In this document: piece by piece, positions 8,812 through 16,996 of the stretch
Position numbering within the stretch: position 1 is the stretch's first letter
Layout of the letters: every line of letters begins with the position of its first letter
DNA from: Arthrobacter pascens
GTDB taxonomy: Bacteria; Actinomycetota; Actinomycetes; Actinomycetales; Micrococcaceae
Reading direction: 5' to 3'
NCBI RefSeq assembly: GCF_017052465.1
Contig: NZ_JAFHKT010000112.1
Coordinates: 26,006-90,005, forward strand
Length of the DNA: 64,000 nt
Made by a program: the position numbers and the translations under genes
Notes under the pieces: generated by a model
The model's database searches: none
Told to the model about the DNA's origin: nothing
Seen by the model: the letters and a program-made list of their open reading frames with translations, nothing else

Positions 8812-9693
8812 ATGGCCATTTACCTGGATCCGCCTCTTTGGCCTGCGCATGAAACGCACTTTTCCCACCTGATCTCCGACACCTCCCTGGAGGAGCTGCA
8901 TGCCTTCGCCGCGGCGGCTGGGATACCCGAGCGTGCCTTTGACGGCGACCACTATGACGTCCCGGAACGCCGCTACACCTCGCTGGTGGCCGCCGGTGCC
9001 GTTCCTGTGGAAGCCCGGATCCTGGTCCGGAAACTCATTGCGAGCGGATTGCGGATTCCCGCCCGGGAACGGAACAAGTCGCTGAAAATCCCGCTGCTGA
9101 ACCGCTGGAACACGGTGATGCCCGGCCACGATGCACTGTTCCTGGACCTCTTGGACCGCTGGAGCGAAAGCCACCGCAAGTACCACGGCTGCACCCACCT
9201 GCTGGCGGTGCTCGAGGCACTGGACCTGCTCACGGCACCCGCCGGCCCTCCGCGCACGGTGCTGCTCGCGGCCTGGTTCCACGACGCCGTCTACCGCGGT
9301 GTCGCCGGCCAGGATGAGGAAGAGTCGGCGCGGCTCGCCGAGCTCCGGCTCTCCGAAGCGGGGCTCCCCGCCAATGACGTCGATGAGGTGGCGCGTCTGG
9401 TCCTTCTCACCTCCGACCACCGGCCGGCACCCGGGGACGACGACGGCGCCCTCCTCTGCGACGCGGACCTTTCCGTCCTCGGCGGCGAACCTGAGCCGTA
9501 CTCGCGGTATGTGGCCGCCGTCCGGAAGGACTACGCGCATATCGGGGACGCCGACTTCGCGGCCGGCAGGGCCGCCGTCGTCCGCCACCTGCTGGAACTC
9601 GATCCGCTGTTCAACACGGAACGTGGCCGCGAACTCTGGCTGGAAGCTGCCCGGCGGAATCTCACCGACGAGCTGCAGGCCTCGGGCCACTGA
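8812..9693 (+). CDS. DUF4031-HD domain fusion, predicted phosphohydrolase
   Basis: A 293-residue two-domain protein. Residues 1 to about 80 match DUF4031 (MAIYLDPPLWPAH..., with DHYDVPERR). The remainder is an HD-type hydrolase with YHGCTHLLAVLEAL and AAWFHDAVY, which supply the His and His-Asp metal ligands, and LLTSDHRP further on. HD proteins of this type usually hydrolyse nucleotides or phosphoesters; the natural substrate is unknown. It has its own leaderless promoter and is not obviously in an operon. Confidence 0.8.
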   Translation: MAIYLDPPLWPAHETHFSHLISDTSLEELHAFAAAAGIPERAFDGDHYDVPERRYTSLVAAGAVPVEARILVRKLIASGLRIPARERNKSLKIPLLNRWNTVMPGHDALFLDLLDRWSESHRKYHGCTHLLAVLEALDLLTAPAGPPRTVLLAAWFHDAVYRGVAGQDEEESARLAELRLSEAGLPANDVDEVARLVLLTSDHRPAPGDDDGALLCDADLSVLGGEPEPYSRYVAAVRKDYAHIGDADFAAGRAAVVRHLLELDPLFNTERGRELWLEAARRNLTDELQASGH

Positions 9694-9717
9694 TCACCGG
9701 CGGACACCGGCCCGGGG

Positions 9718-10119
9718 TCAGCGGTAGCTGGTCACGAAGGGCGCACCTGTAGGAACGATCTGCTTGCCCAGCGGCATGAGCGAGACCGGGATGAGCTTCA
9801 GGTTAGCGATGGCCAGCGGGATTCCAATGATGGTGAGGGCCATGGCGATGGCGGTGACCACATGCCCGACCGCGATCCAGATGCCTGCCACAAGGAGCCA
9901 GATCACGTTTCCCAGCAGCGCGAACACTCCGTTTCCTCCGGGCTTGTCCACCATCATGCGGCCGAACGGCCAGAGCGTGTACGAGGCGATCCGGAACGAC
10001 GCGATGCCCCAGGGAATGGTGACAATCAGGAGGCAGCAGATAACGCCGGCGAGGAAATAACCGATCGCCAGCCAAAGGCCACCGAAAACGAGCCAGATGA
10101 TGTTCAGGAGTGTCTTCAT
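9718..10119 (-). CDS. YccF domain inner-membrane protein
   Basis: A 133-residue membrane protein with two copies of the YccF motif (NIIWLVFGGLWLAIGYF and NVIWLLVAGIWIAVGHV), each followed by a conserved IPxG...A segment and giving four hydrophobic segments. I used the ATG at 10119 rather than an upstream GTG at 10140 because MKTLLNIIW is the family start. The function of YccF proteins is not established. The gene is convergent with the HD gene. Confidence 0.85.
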   Translation of the reverse strand: MKTLLNIIWLVFGGLWLAIGYFLAGVICCLLIVTIPWGIASFRIASYTLWPFGRMMVDKPGGNGVFALLGNVIWLLVAGIWIAVGHVVTAIAMALTIIGIPLAIANLKLIPVSLMPLGKQIVPTGAPFVTSYR

Positions 10120-10194
10120 CTGTCCATTCTGCTCTCCCACGTGCGGCGCGCGCCTCGGGGCATGCCCTGAGTTAACCCTGAACCATGCAGCGAG

Positions 10195-10791
10195 TCAGGC
10201 TTTCGCGGCCGTCACAAAGGCACGGATCTTCGCCAGGTCCTTGACGCCCCGGGACTGCTCGACGCCGGAGGAGACATCGACGCCCCAGGCCCCGGCGGCC
10301 CGTGCCGCTTCGGCGACGTTTGCGGCGTCGAGCCCTCCGGCGAGGATCCAGTCGCGTCCCTCGAGGCCCTTGGTGCGCATGGAGCCGTAGTCCCAGCTCT
10401 CCCCTGACCCGGGGACCGGCGCGTCAACGAGGAGTAGCTCTTCTCCCCAGTTCGCGAAGGTGTCCGGTGCGGCATCCATGGTGACGGCCCGGATGAGTTT
10501 CATGCCGGCGTCGTGCGCGGTTTTGACGTCTTCAGGAGTGCGGTCGCCGTGAAGCTGAATCCACTCCAGGCCTGCCGCACGGGCTATCGCCACGGCGTCC
10601 GTGGCCGGTTCATGGCGGAAAACACCGACGGCGGCCACGCCGTCCGGAACGTTGCTGAGCAGCTCGGTGACCTGTGCCGGGGAGACCACCCGGGGGCTGG
10701 CCGTCAGTACAAAGCCCACGGCGTCCGCTCCGGCGTCAACCGCCTCCTGGATCGATTCCGGCGTACTCAGCCCGCACACTTTGACGAACAT
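10195..10791 (-). CDS. trpF: Phosphoribosylanthranilate isomerase
   Basis: This enzyme catalyses the Amadori rearrangement of N-(5-phosphoribosyl)anthranilate, the third step of tryptophan synthesis. The (beta/alpha)8 protein has catalytic Cys6 (KVCGLS) and Asp123 (LVDAPVPGSG), the phosphate loops LAGGLDAANV and GVDVSSGVE, and the usual length of about 198 residues. An AGGAG ribosome site precedes the ATG. It stands apart from any other trp gene, as is common in actinobacteria, where PriA can also carry this activity; a dedicated TrpF is therefore worth noting. Confidence 0.92.
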   Translation of the reverse strand: MFVKVCGLSTPESIQEAVDAGADAVGFVLTASPRVVSPAQVTELLSNVPDGVAAVGVFRHEPATDAVAIARAAGLEWIQLHGDRTPEDVKTAHDAGMKLIRAVTMDAAPDTFANWGEELLLVDAPVPGSGESWDYGSMRTKGLEGRDWILAGGLDAANVAEAARAAGAWGVDVSSGVEQSRGVKDLAKIRAFVTAAKA

Positions 10792-10953
10792 TCACGGCTC
10801 CTATGGTTGATGTGTCCCCAACGAACGTAGTCATACTGCGCTGACTTTACGCGGGCCGGATGGCGGGGGCAACGCAGTCCCTCAGGTGCCAGGCAGGTGA
10901 CGCAGGCAGGTGACGCAGGCGGGCGATTGCCGAAGGGTTGAGCGCCGCCCGGC

Positions 10954-10959
10954 TAGGCT
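10954..10959 (+). promoter_or_regulatory. -10 element, leaderless promoter of hutD-like gene
   Basis: TAGGCT is followed by six bases and ATG 10966. Confidence 0.5.
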
Positions 10960-10965
10960 GGGCGG

Positions 10966-11613
10966 ATGGAGATCATTCGCTTCGCAGACCTCAGACCGCA
11001 GCCATGGCGCAACGGAGAGGGCGTGACCCGGGAGCTGGTGAGCCATCCGTTGGCCGCCTCGTCCCAGGACGGCGCCTGGGACTGGCGGGTCAGCATCGCA
11101 GACATCACTAAGGCAGGCGACTTTTCGCCCTTTCCCGGCATGGAACGGGTACTGACGGTGGTCGAGGGCGAGCTGCTGCTCCTGAGCGTCGACGGCAGCG
11201 AGCATCCTCTGGAGAAGTACCGGCCGTTCCGCTTTTCCGGAGATGCGGCGTGCTCCGGCGTTTTGCCCACGGGCGACATCCGCGCCCTGAATGTCATCAC
11301 CCGGGCCGGGTACAAGGGGTACGCCTCGATCGTGGAGCTCTCCAAGAAGCGGGCGCACCCCCTGTTCGAAGGACAGCTGGGCATCCTGCTCCAGGGCGAG
11401 GCGACGGCCACGCCCGGCGCCGATGCGGAGGCATCGGGGGCATCCGCGGACGACGAGGGGGCGGATGTGCCTGCAGTCCCGAGCGACCCTGCGCCGCTCA
11501 GCCGTTACGACGCGGTGATCGGTGCCGGCTCCCGGGCGCCGGAAATCCTGGGCCGCGGGTTCCTTGCGGTGGTGTCCATCGACGCCGTCCCGACGGGACC
11601 CGGGGAAGGCTAG
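10966..11613 (+). CDS. HutD/Ves family protein
   Basis: A 215-residue cupin-like protein that opens with the HutD signature (IIRFADLRPQPWRNGEGVTREL) and continues with WDWRVSIADI and FSPFPGMERVLTVVEG. HutD is a widespread companion of histidine utilisation genes with an unproven, possibly ligand-buffering, role. No hut gene is nearby. An acidic low-complexity insert (about residues 145-170) is not part of the core fold and may be a loop. The gene begins right after a leaderless-type promoter. Confidence 0.83.
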   Translation: MEIIRFADLRPQPWRNGEGVTRELVSHPLAASSQDGAWDWRVSIADITKAGDFSPFPGMERVLTVVEGELLLLSVDGSEHPLEKYRPFRFSGDAACSGVLPTGDIRALNVITRAGYKGYASIVELSKKRAHPLFEGQLGILLQGEATATPGADAEASGASADDEGADVPAVPSDPAPLSRYDAVIGAGSRAPEILGRGFLAVVSIDAVPTGPGEG

Positions 11614-11668
11614 CCTCCGCTTCCTTAGCCGAGCATTGCCACACTGGTTTCCGCAGGAAGGACGGACC

Positions 11669-11674
11669 TAGACT
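11669..11674 (+). promoter_or_regulatory. -10 element, leaderless promoter of ferritin gene
   Basis: TAGACT is followed by seven bases and the ATG at 11682. No clear ribosome binding site separates them, which supports a leaderless message. Confidence 0.55.
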
Positions 11675-11681
11675 CGGGGCC

Positions 11682-12212
11682 ATGACGAAATCAAAGTTCA
11701 ACGATCTCCTCTCGCTCCAGATCGGCAACGAGTTCTCTGCCTCGCAGCAGTACATCGCGGTGGCCGTCTGGTTCGCCAACCAGGACCTCCCCCAGCTGGC
11801 AAAGTACTTCTACCGGCAGTCCGTGGAAGAACGCAACCACGCCATGATGATGGTCCAGTACATGCTGGACCGGGACCTTCCGGTCTCCATTCCCGGCGTC
11901 CCCAACGTCCGGAACGACTTCGCCTCCGTGACCGAGCCGCTGGCCCTCGCGCTGCAGCAGGAAAAGGAAGTCACGAGGAGCATCGAAAGCCTGTTCAGGG
12001 CCGCCCGGGCGGAGGACGATGCCCTGGGCGAGCAGTTCATGCTGTGGTTCCTCAAGGAGCAGGTCGAGGAAGTCGCCTCGATGAGCACGCTGCTCAATAT
12101 CGCCGAGCGTGCAGAGAACCTCTTCGACATCGAGAACTTCGTCGCCCGGGAAACCATCGGGGACAGCGGCCATGACGCATCGGCACCGGAGGCCGCGGGC
12201 GGCACGCTCTAG
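11682..12212 (+). CDS. Non-heme ferritin
   Basis: An iron-storage ferritin of 176 residues that assembles into a 24-mer cage, oxidises Fe(II) and stores a ferric mineral. The ferroxidase ligands are visible: Glu17 (NEFSASQQY), Glu50 and His53 (EERNHAMMM), then Glu residues in the third and fourth helices (QQEKEV; FLKEQVEEVASM). The overlapping frame is open far upstream, but the ferritin sequence starts at ATG 11682, which also fits the promoter. A paralogue lies at 26739-27332. Direct iron or oxidative-stress control cannot be read from the promoter. Confidence 0.93.
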   Translation: MTKSKFNDLLSLQIGNEFSASQQYIAVAVWFANQDLPQLAKYFYRQSVEERNHAMMMVQYMLDRDLPVSIPGVPNVRNDFASVTEPLALALQQEKEVTRSIESLFRAARAEDDALGEQFMLWFLKEQVEEVASMSTLLNIAERAENLFDIENFVARETIGDSGHDASAPEAAGGTL

Positions 12213-12286
12213 GAGACTGCTGAATCAGGGGACACCCCCGCCGGTGAGGTTAACCACCAACGGTGGCACCCGCCGTCGGGCGTTGC

Positions 12287-12292
12287 TAGGGT
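12287..12292 (+). promoter_or_regulatory. -10 element upstream of guanidine-III riboswitch
   Basis: TAGGGT lies about 28 bases before the riboswitch core, so transcription would begin near 12299-12300 and include the whole aptamer. No good -35 is visible. Confidence 0.4.
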
Positions 12293-12319
12293 GAAAACCA
12301 AGGTCCCGTTGGCGGACCT

Positions 12320-12360
12320 CCGGACGACGGTTCAGTACCCGGCACGCGACAAGACTGGCC
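12320..12360 (+). promoter_or_regulatory. Guanidine-III (ykkC-III) riboswitch
   Basis: The segment contains, in the right order and spacing, the conserved blocks of the guanidine-III aptamer as I recall it: CCGGACGA (12320-12327), GTACCCGG (12335-12342) and CGACAAGAC (12346-12354). The 5' CCGG can pair with the CCGG of the second block (pseudoknot), and GGTTCAGT (12329-12336) pairs with ACTGGCC (12353-12359) with one bulge and G-U pairs. The ribosome site AGGAG (12363-12367) begins immediately after, so ligand binding probably controls translation initiation of the SMR gene. The downstream gene is exactly the expected type. Confidence 0.85.
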
Positions 12361-12372
12361 AAAGGAGCTGTC

Positions 12373-12696
12373 ATGTCGTGGATCATCCTCATTCTCTCCG
12401 GTGCCCTCGAGGCGGTGTGGGCTGCCGCGCTGCACCGCGCCTCCCAGGCCACCGGCCGGCGCCGGATCGCTCCCGCCGCGCTTTTCCTGGCCTCCGTCGC
12501 GGCCAGCACGGGCGGCCTCGCCCTTGCCATGCAGTCCATCCCCACCGGCACCGCCTACGCAGTGTGGGTCGGCGTGGGCGTGGTGCTGACCTCCTGCTAC
12601 GCCATTGTCGCCAAGGTTGAACGGCCGACGGCGGCGCGGCTGCTGCTGCTCGGCGGGATCGCCGCCTGCGTGGTTGGCCTGAAGGTGGTGGCGTGA
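12373..12696 (+). CDS. Small multidrug resistance (SMR) exporter subunit, likely guanidinium export
   Basis: A 107-residue, four-helix SMR protein. The essential membrane-embedded Glu lies in helix 1 (SGALEAVWAAAL), and GTAYAVWVGVGVVLT is the conserved helix-3 signature. With the second SMR gene it probably forms a heteromeric proton-coupled exporter. The guanidine-III riboswitch directly upstream argues that the physiological cargo is guanidinium or a substituted guanidine, as in Gdx/SugE, rather than broad drug export. A strong AGGAG ribosome site precedes the ATG by five bases. Confidence 0.9.
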   Translation: MSWIILILSGALEAVWAAALHRASQATGRRRIAPAALFLASVAASTGGLALAMQSIPTGTAYAVWVGVGVVLTSCYAIVAKVERPTAARLLLLGGIAACVVGLKVVA

Positions 12697-13100
12697 TGTC
12701 CTCGAACCTCGTGTCCCCGAACAAGATGACCTCCAGCAAGCGGCGGGCGGCCTGGCTCGTACTGCTGGCCTCTGCCGTCCTTGAGGCGGTGTGGGCCACG
12801 GCCTTAGGGCTGTCCGACGGCCTGACCCGGCAGGGGCCCTCACTGGTCTTTGTCATTACCGCAGTGCTGAGCATGTGGGGCCTCGGCGTGGCCGTGAAGC
12901 ACATCCCACTCGGCACGGCGTACGCCGTCTGGGTGGGGATCGGCGCGGCGCTGACGGTCGGCTGGGCGATGGCCACCGGCGTCGAGCCCTTCAGCGTGCT
13001 CAAGGTGCTGTTCATTGCCGGGATCGTGGGCTGCGCGGCAGGTTTGAAGCTGCTCCCTGCCGGGACCGCCGGCCAGCCCCGGCGGACGCCACAGGGTTAG
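12696..13100 (+). CDS. SMR exporter partner subunit
   Basis: Second SMR protein, 134 residues, starting at the ATG that overlaps the previous stop by one base (TGATG). It has the helix-1 Glu (ASAVLEAVWATALG) and GTAYAVWVGIGAALT. An N-terminal extension of about 18 polar residues and a short Pro/Arg-rich C-terminal tail are absent in its partner, a size asymmetry typical of paired SMR systems. It is co-transcribed and therefore also under the guanidine riboswitch. A GTG three bases upstream is an alternative start. Confidence 0.88.
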   Translation: MSSNLVSPNKMTSSKRRAAWLVLLASAVLEAVWATALGLSDGLTRQGPSLVFVITAVLSMWGLGVAVKHIPLGTAYAVWVGIGAALTVGWAMATGVEPFSVLKVLFIAGIVGCAAGLKLLPAGTAGQPRRTPQG

Positions 13101-13201
13101 CCTGCTTCTCCGCCTTGGCCCGGGTTGGCCCGGGCGGAATATGCCCGGCGCCGCCGGGGTTCTTGGCTGGGACCACTGTTCACGAGGAGACGGAGATTGA
13201 G

Positions 13202-14206
13202 ATGACGGACAACTTGGCAGCATCGGTGCACCTGGGCGACGGGCTGCACGTCAGCCCCTTGGGATTCGGCGGCATGGCCCTCACCCCCGTGTACGGCGAC
13301 GTGGTCCCTGCCGAGGCCCTTCAGACCCTGCACCACGCGGTGGACGCCGGAATGAGCTTCATCGACACCGCTGACATATACGGCGGCGGAAGCAACGAGG
13401 AGCTGATCGCCCGCCTGCTCAAGGACCGCCGCGGGGAAGTCCAGCTCGCCACGAAATTCGCCCTGGTCGGCACTCCGTCCACCGGATACAGCGACATCCG
13501 CGGGGACGCAGCCTACGTGAAGGCAGCCGCAGACCGCAGCCTGCAGCGTCTGGGCACGGACGTCATCGAACTGTACTACATGCACCGCCGGGACGTCCGG
13601 GTGCCGATCTCCGAAACCGTGGGAGCCATGGCCGAACTGGTCCGCGAGGGCAAGGTCCGGCACCTCGGACTGTCGGAGGTGACCGCCGGAGAACTCCGCG
13701 AGGCCAGCAGCATCCATCCCATCGCGGCGGTACAAAGCGAGTGGTCGATCTGGAGCCGGGACGTGGAACGGAACGTGGTTCCGGCCGCGGCAGAGCTGGG
13801 CGTGGGCTTCGTGCCATATTCGCCGCTGGGCCGGGGCTTCCTCACGGGCACGGTCGACGCGGCGCAGCTCGGCGACGATGACTTCCGGCGCAGGATCCCC
13901 CGTTTCGCGGAGGATGCAGCGGATGCGAACCAGGCGGTGGTGGCTGCCGTTCAACTCGTGGCCACCGTGCTGGAGGCAACGCCTGCCCAGGTGGCCCTCG
14001 CGTGGCTGCTCGCCCACGGCAAGCGGCTTGGACTGCCGGTCGTCCCGATTCCCGGCACCCGCAAAGCCCGCCGCATCGACGAAAATCTGGGCGCACTGGC
14101 GTTGGACCTGACCCCGGCGCAGCTGGAGGCGCTGGACGCGGCCGCGGACGCCGTCGTCGGTTCCCGCTCTGCCGATCCGCAATGGGTGTCGCAGGGCCGC
14201 GAATAG
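13202..14206 (+). CDS. Aldo/keto reductase
   Basis: NAD(P)H-dependent oxidoreductase of the AKR superfamily, 334 residues. The (beta/alpha)8 signature is present: GFGGMAL near the start, FIDTADIYGGGSNEELI (catalytic Asp and Tyr), LATKFAL (Lys), YYMHRRD (His), and the coenzyme loop PIPGTRKARRIDENL. The sequence is closest in style to the AKR13/YajO-type general reductases; the natural aldehyde or ketone is unknown. ATG 13202 was chosen because the AKR fold starts there and GGAG lies nine bases upstream; the frame is open to 12791 but runs through the SMR gene. It follows the SMR pair after 101 bp and may or may not be co-transcribed. Confidence 0.85.
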   Translation: MTDNLAASVHLGDGLHVSPLGFGGMALTPVYGDVVPAEALQTLHHAVDAGMSFIDTADIYGGGSNEELIARLLKDRRGEVQLATKFALVGTPSTGYSDIRGDAAYVKAAADRSLQRLGTDVIELYYMHRRDVRVPISETVGAMAELVREGKVRHLGLSEVTAGELREASSIHPIAAVQSEWSIWSRDVERNVVPAAAELGVGFVPYSPLGRGFLTGTVDAAQLGDDDFRRRIPRFAEDAADANQAVVAAVQLVATVLEATPAQVALAWLLAHGKRLGLPVVPIPGTRKARRIDENLGALALDLTPAQLEALDAAADAVVGSRSADPQWVSQGRE

Positions 14207-14247
14207 GCGGCCGGGCTGGCGCTCCGGTTGCCCCCGGACGCAGAAAC

Positions 14248-14292
14248 GCCGCCCCTCCGCATTCCGATAGTGGAATCCGCGGAGGGCGCGGC
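14248..14292 (+). terminator. Strong stem-loop after AKR gene
   Basis: GCCGC, CCCTCCGC and ATTCC on the left pair with GGAAT, GCGGAGGG and GCGGC on the right, closing a short GATAGT loop with small bulges. It lies about 40 bases past the AKR stop and before the next promoter. There is no U-run, as often in high-GC actinobacteria. Confidence 0.6.
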
Positions 14293-14345
14293 GGCCCTGC
14301 GAGAGCATCAGCGCTCAATTTCGTAGCAACTTAGTAGCAACTTCG

Positions 14346-14351
14346 TAGACT
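14346..14351 (+). promoter_or_regulatory. -10 element, leaderless promoter of MBL gene
   Basis: TAGACT plus seven bases leads to ATG 14359. Just upstream, GTAGCAACTT occurs twice in tandem (about 14323-14343), a possible activator or repressor site. Confidence 0.55.
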
Positions 14352-14358
14352 GAGGCGC

Positions 14359-15009
14359 ATGGACACGCTCATTCATTCGCTTCGTGACATCACCATCCGC
14401 CGCATTTCTGTCAGCGAGATGGACAACAACGTGTATTTGCTGACCGCGAAGGAGTCGGGCGCCCAGCTGCTGATCGATGCAGCGGATGACCTGCCCGCCA
14501 TCCAGGGGCTGCTCGCGGACGCCGCGGAGGACACAGCGGCTACACCGAAGCTGGCGTTGATTGCCACCACACACCAGCACTGGGACCACGTCCGTGCGCT
14601 TCCGGCGCTGGTGGAGGCCACCGGCGCCCGGACGGCCGCCGGTAAGGACGACGCACCGGAGCTTCCCGTGCCGGTGGATGTGCTGCTGGACCACGGCGAC
14701 GTCGGCAACTTCGACGGCTTCGACGTGACGGCAGTGCATCTGCGTGGGCACACGCCCGGCTCGGTGGCCCTGGTGTACCAGGATCCGGCGGGGCCCGCCC
14801 ACATTTTCTCGGGCGATTCGCTGTTTCCGGGCGGCGTGGGCAACACCCAGAAGGATCCCGGGCGGTTCAACCAGCTCATTACCGACGTCAGCGAGCGGCT
14901 GTTCGATGTCTACCCGGATGACACCGTGGTACACCCGGGCCATGGCAAGCCCACCACCCTCGGCGCGGAGCGTTCGCACCTGGCGGAGTGGCGCGCCCGC
15001 GGCTGGTAA
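14359..15009 (+). CDS. MBL-fold metallohydrolase (glyoxalase II-like)
   Basis: A 216-residue metallo-beta-lactamase-fold hydrolase. Ligand motifs appear in order: THQHWDH (HxHxDH), the His of LRGHTPGS, the Asp of FSGDSLFPGG and the final His of HPGHG. The first motif has Gln in the HxHxDH position usually occupied by any residue, so the site looks intact. The GHTPGS and GDSLF motifs place it in the glyoxalase II/RNase Z-like branch; a thioester substrate such as S-lactoyl or mycothiol adducts is plausible but not shown. Confidence 0.82.
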   Translation: MDTLIHSLRDITIRRISVSEMDNNVYLLTAKESGAQLLIDAADDLPAIQGLLADAAEDTAATPKLALIATTHQHWDHVRALPALVEATGARTAAGKDDAPELPVPVDVLLDHGDVGNFDGFDVTAVHLRGHTPGSVALVYQDPAGPAHIFSGDSLFPGGVGNTQKDPGRFNQLITDVSERLFDVYPDDTVVHPGHGKPTTLGAERSHLAEWRARGW

Positions 15010-15022
15010 GGCCCTGAAACCT

Positions 15023-15084
15023 CATCGAGTGCTCCAGAACCGCCGTTATGAACCCTCTAAACGGCGGTTGCGGAGCACTCGATG
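15023..15084. terminator. Bidirectional terminator-like inverted repeat
   Basis: CATCGAGTGCTCC (15023-15035) and AACCGCCGTT (15038-15047) pair perfectly with AACGGCGGTT (15060-15069) and GGAGCACTCGATG (15072-15084), with a 12-base loop. It sits between the convergent MBL and DEAD-box genes. Flanking AAACC on one side and GGTTTT on the other give weak U-runs on both strands. Confidence 0.7.
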
Positions 15085-15100
15085 GTGGTTTTAGCGAGGG

Positions 15101-16996
15101 TTAGCGGCCGCGGCGCTCGTTCGACGCCGGAGCCGAGGCGCGGCGGGGGCCGCTGCGTGCCGGACGGCCTTCGCCGGAACGGCCGTTGCCGCCGCCGGAG
15201 TAGGAACCGCCCGAGGTGCCGCCGGTGTTCGAGGACCAGACAGCCTTGTTGCCGCCGGTGCTGCCTCCCGTATTGCCGCCGGCGGAACGCTGGCCGCCGG
15301 TGTTGCCGCCGGTGCGGGCGCCGGCAGCGGCGCGCTGGCCCGTTGCCGGACGTCCGCCGCGCTGGCCGCCGGTCGCCGGGCGACCCGTGCCGCCACGCGG
15401 AGCGTCGCTGCGGGTGATGCGGGACTCGGAACGTCCGTCCGAACCGCGGCCAGCCGACGGACGGCCACCGGCTGCAGGAACGTCGTTGCGGTGCGTGGAC
15501 GCCGTGCCACGGCCACGTGCGTTGCGGCGTGCAGCTGCTGCCGCCTGGGCCCGGTCCTCGTTCTGCTCGATGACGCGGTCCGCGGCATTACGGGCTGCGG
15601 CCTGGCCCTCGTAGGCCACCGCGCGGCGCTCAGCGCGGGGCAGGTCGGTGCGGGGAGCCTCAGCCGAAACCCGTCCGCGTCCGCCGCGTCCGCCCCGGCC
15701 GCCCGTGGTGGGTGCAGCCTGGCGGCGTGCGCGCTTGCGCTCTGCATTGGCACCGGTGGAAGTGCCGCCGCCGTGCTGCGCAGCCTTTGCGGCGAGCAGT
15801 GCGGCGCGGGTGCGCGGATCGATCTTGTCGGCCATTTCGCCGACCAGTTCCGCAACCAGCGGGGAGTTGGCGGTGACGCGCTCGAAGTTGACCTCGACGC
15901 CGGCAGCCTTCATCAGCTTCTTGACGTCCGACTGCTGCTCAGGCAGGGTCAGCGTGACCACGGTTCCGTCCGAACCGGCACGTGCCGTACGGCCGGAGCG
16001 GTGCAGGTACGCCTTGTGCTCCGTGGGCGGGTCGACGTGGATGACGAGTTCGACGTCGTCCACGTGGACGCCGCGGGCGGCGACGTCGGTGGCCACCAGG
16101 ACGCGGACCTCGCCGGAGGAGAACTCTGCGAGGTTGCGGTCACGGGCGTTCTGCGAGAGGTTGCCGTGCAGATCGACGGCGGGGATCCCGGCGTCGGTCA
16201 GGGTCTTGGCCAGCTTGCGGGCATGGTGCTTGGTGCGCATGAAGAGCACACGGCGGCCGGCACCCGAGGCGAGCTCGACGATCAGCTGCTTCTTGACGGT
16301 CTGGTCGTTGACTACCAGCACGTGGTGTTCCATGGTGGTCACCGCGGCCTGCGGATCGTCCACGGAGTGGGTCAGCGGGTTGGACAGGTAGCGCTGGACG
16401 ATCTTGTCAACGCCGTTGTCCAGCGTGGCGGAGAACAGCAGGCGCTGGCCCTGGCTCGGGGTCATGTCCATGAGCTTCTTGACCACGGGCAGGAAGCCGA
16501 GATCGGCCATGTGGTCGGCCTCGTCCAGGACGGTGATCTCGACGGCTTCGAGGGTGAGGATGCGCTGGCGGATCAGGTCCTCCAGGCGGCCCGGGCAGGC
16601 GATGACGATGTCGACGCCGGAGCGCAGTGCCTTCTCTTGGCGGGCCTGGGAGATGCCGCCGTAGATCACGGTGGTGTTCAGACCCATGGCCTTGGCCATC
16701 GGCTCGATGGTGGCGTTGATCTGGGTGGCCAGCTCGCGGGTCGGAGCAAGGACCAGGCCCATCGGGCGGCCGGGCTTGCGGAAGTGCTTGGCTTCGCGCT
16801 CAGCGAGTCGCGCCACCAGCGGGATGGCGAAGGCGATGGTCTTGCCGGAGCCGGTGCGGCCGCGGCCCAGGACGTCGCGTCCGGCCAGGGTGTCGGGCAG
16901 GGTCTTGACCTGGATGGGGAACGGGGTCTCGATCCCCTGTGCTGTCAGCGTGTCGGCGAGGGCCTTGGGCGTGCCGAGGGTAGCGAAAGTAGTCAT
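15101..16996 (-). CDS. DEAD-box RNA helicase with Gly/Arg-rich tail
   Basis: ATP-dependent RNA helicase of the RhlE/CsdA type, 631 residues, acting on ribosome assembly or mRNA structure. Core motifs: Q motif (FPIQVKTLP), Walker A RTGSGKT (47-53), PTRELA, GG, DEAD (158-161), SAT (189-191), and in the second domain VLVATDVAARGVHVDDVELVIH and HRSGRTARAG. From about residue 420 on it is a disordered tail very rich in Gly, Arg, Ala and Thr, expected to bind RNA nonspecifically. The leader contains the structured RNA at 17154-17238, suggesting attenuation or cold-dependent control. No strong ribosome site is seen before the ATG. Confidence 0.92.
   Translation of the reverse strand: MTTFATLGTPKALADTLTAQGIETPFPIQVKTLPDTLAGRDVLGRGRTGSGKTIAFAIPLVARLAEREAKHFRKPGRPMGLVLAPTRELATQINATIEPMAKAMGLNTTVIYGGISQARQEKALRSGVDIVIACPGRLEDLIRQRILTLEAVEITVLDEADHMADLGFLPVVKKLMDMTPSQGQRLLFSATLDNGVDKIVQRYLSNPLTHSVDDPQAAVTTMEHHVLVVNDQTVKKQLIVELASGAGRRVLFMRTKHHARKLAKTLTDAGIPAVDLHGNLSQNARDRNLAEFSSGEVRVLVATDVAARGVHVDDVELVIHVDPPTEHKAYLHRSGRTARAGSDGTVVTLTLPEQQSDVKKLMKAAGVEVNFERVTANSPLVAELVGEMADKIDPRTRAALLAAKAAQHGGGTSTGANAERKRARRQAAPTTGGRGGRGGRGRVSAEAPRTDLPRAERRAVAYEGQAAARNAADRVIEQNEDRAQAAAAARRNARGRGTASTHRNDVPAAGGRPSAGRGSDGRSESRITRSDAPRGGTGRPATGGQRGGRPATGQRAAAGARTGGNTGGQRSAGGNTGGSTGGNKAVWSSNTGGTSGGSYSGGGNGRSGEGRPARSGPRRASAPASNERRGR

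Noticed and set aside
12791..13201. Upstream extension of the aldo/keto reductase frame
   Set aside because: Overlaps the second SMR gene in another frame; AKR homology begins at 13202.
15023..15084. Structured riboswitch upstream of the helicase
   Set aside because: The inverted repeat lies downstream of the helicase and between convergent genes, so a bidirectional terminator explains it.
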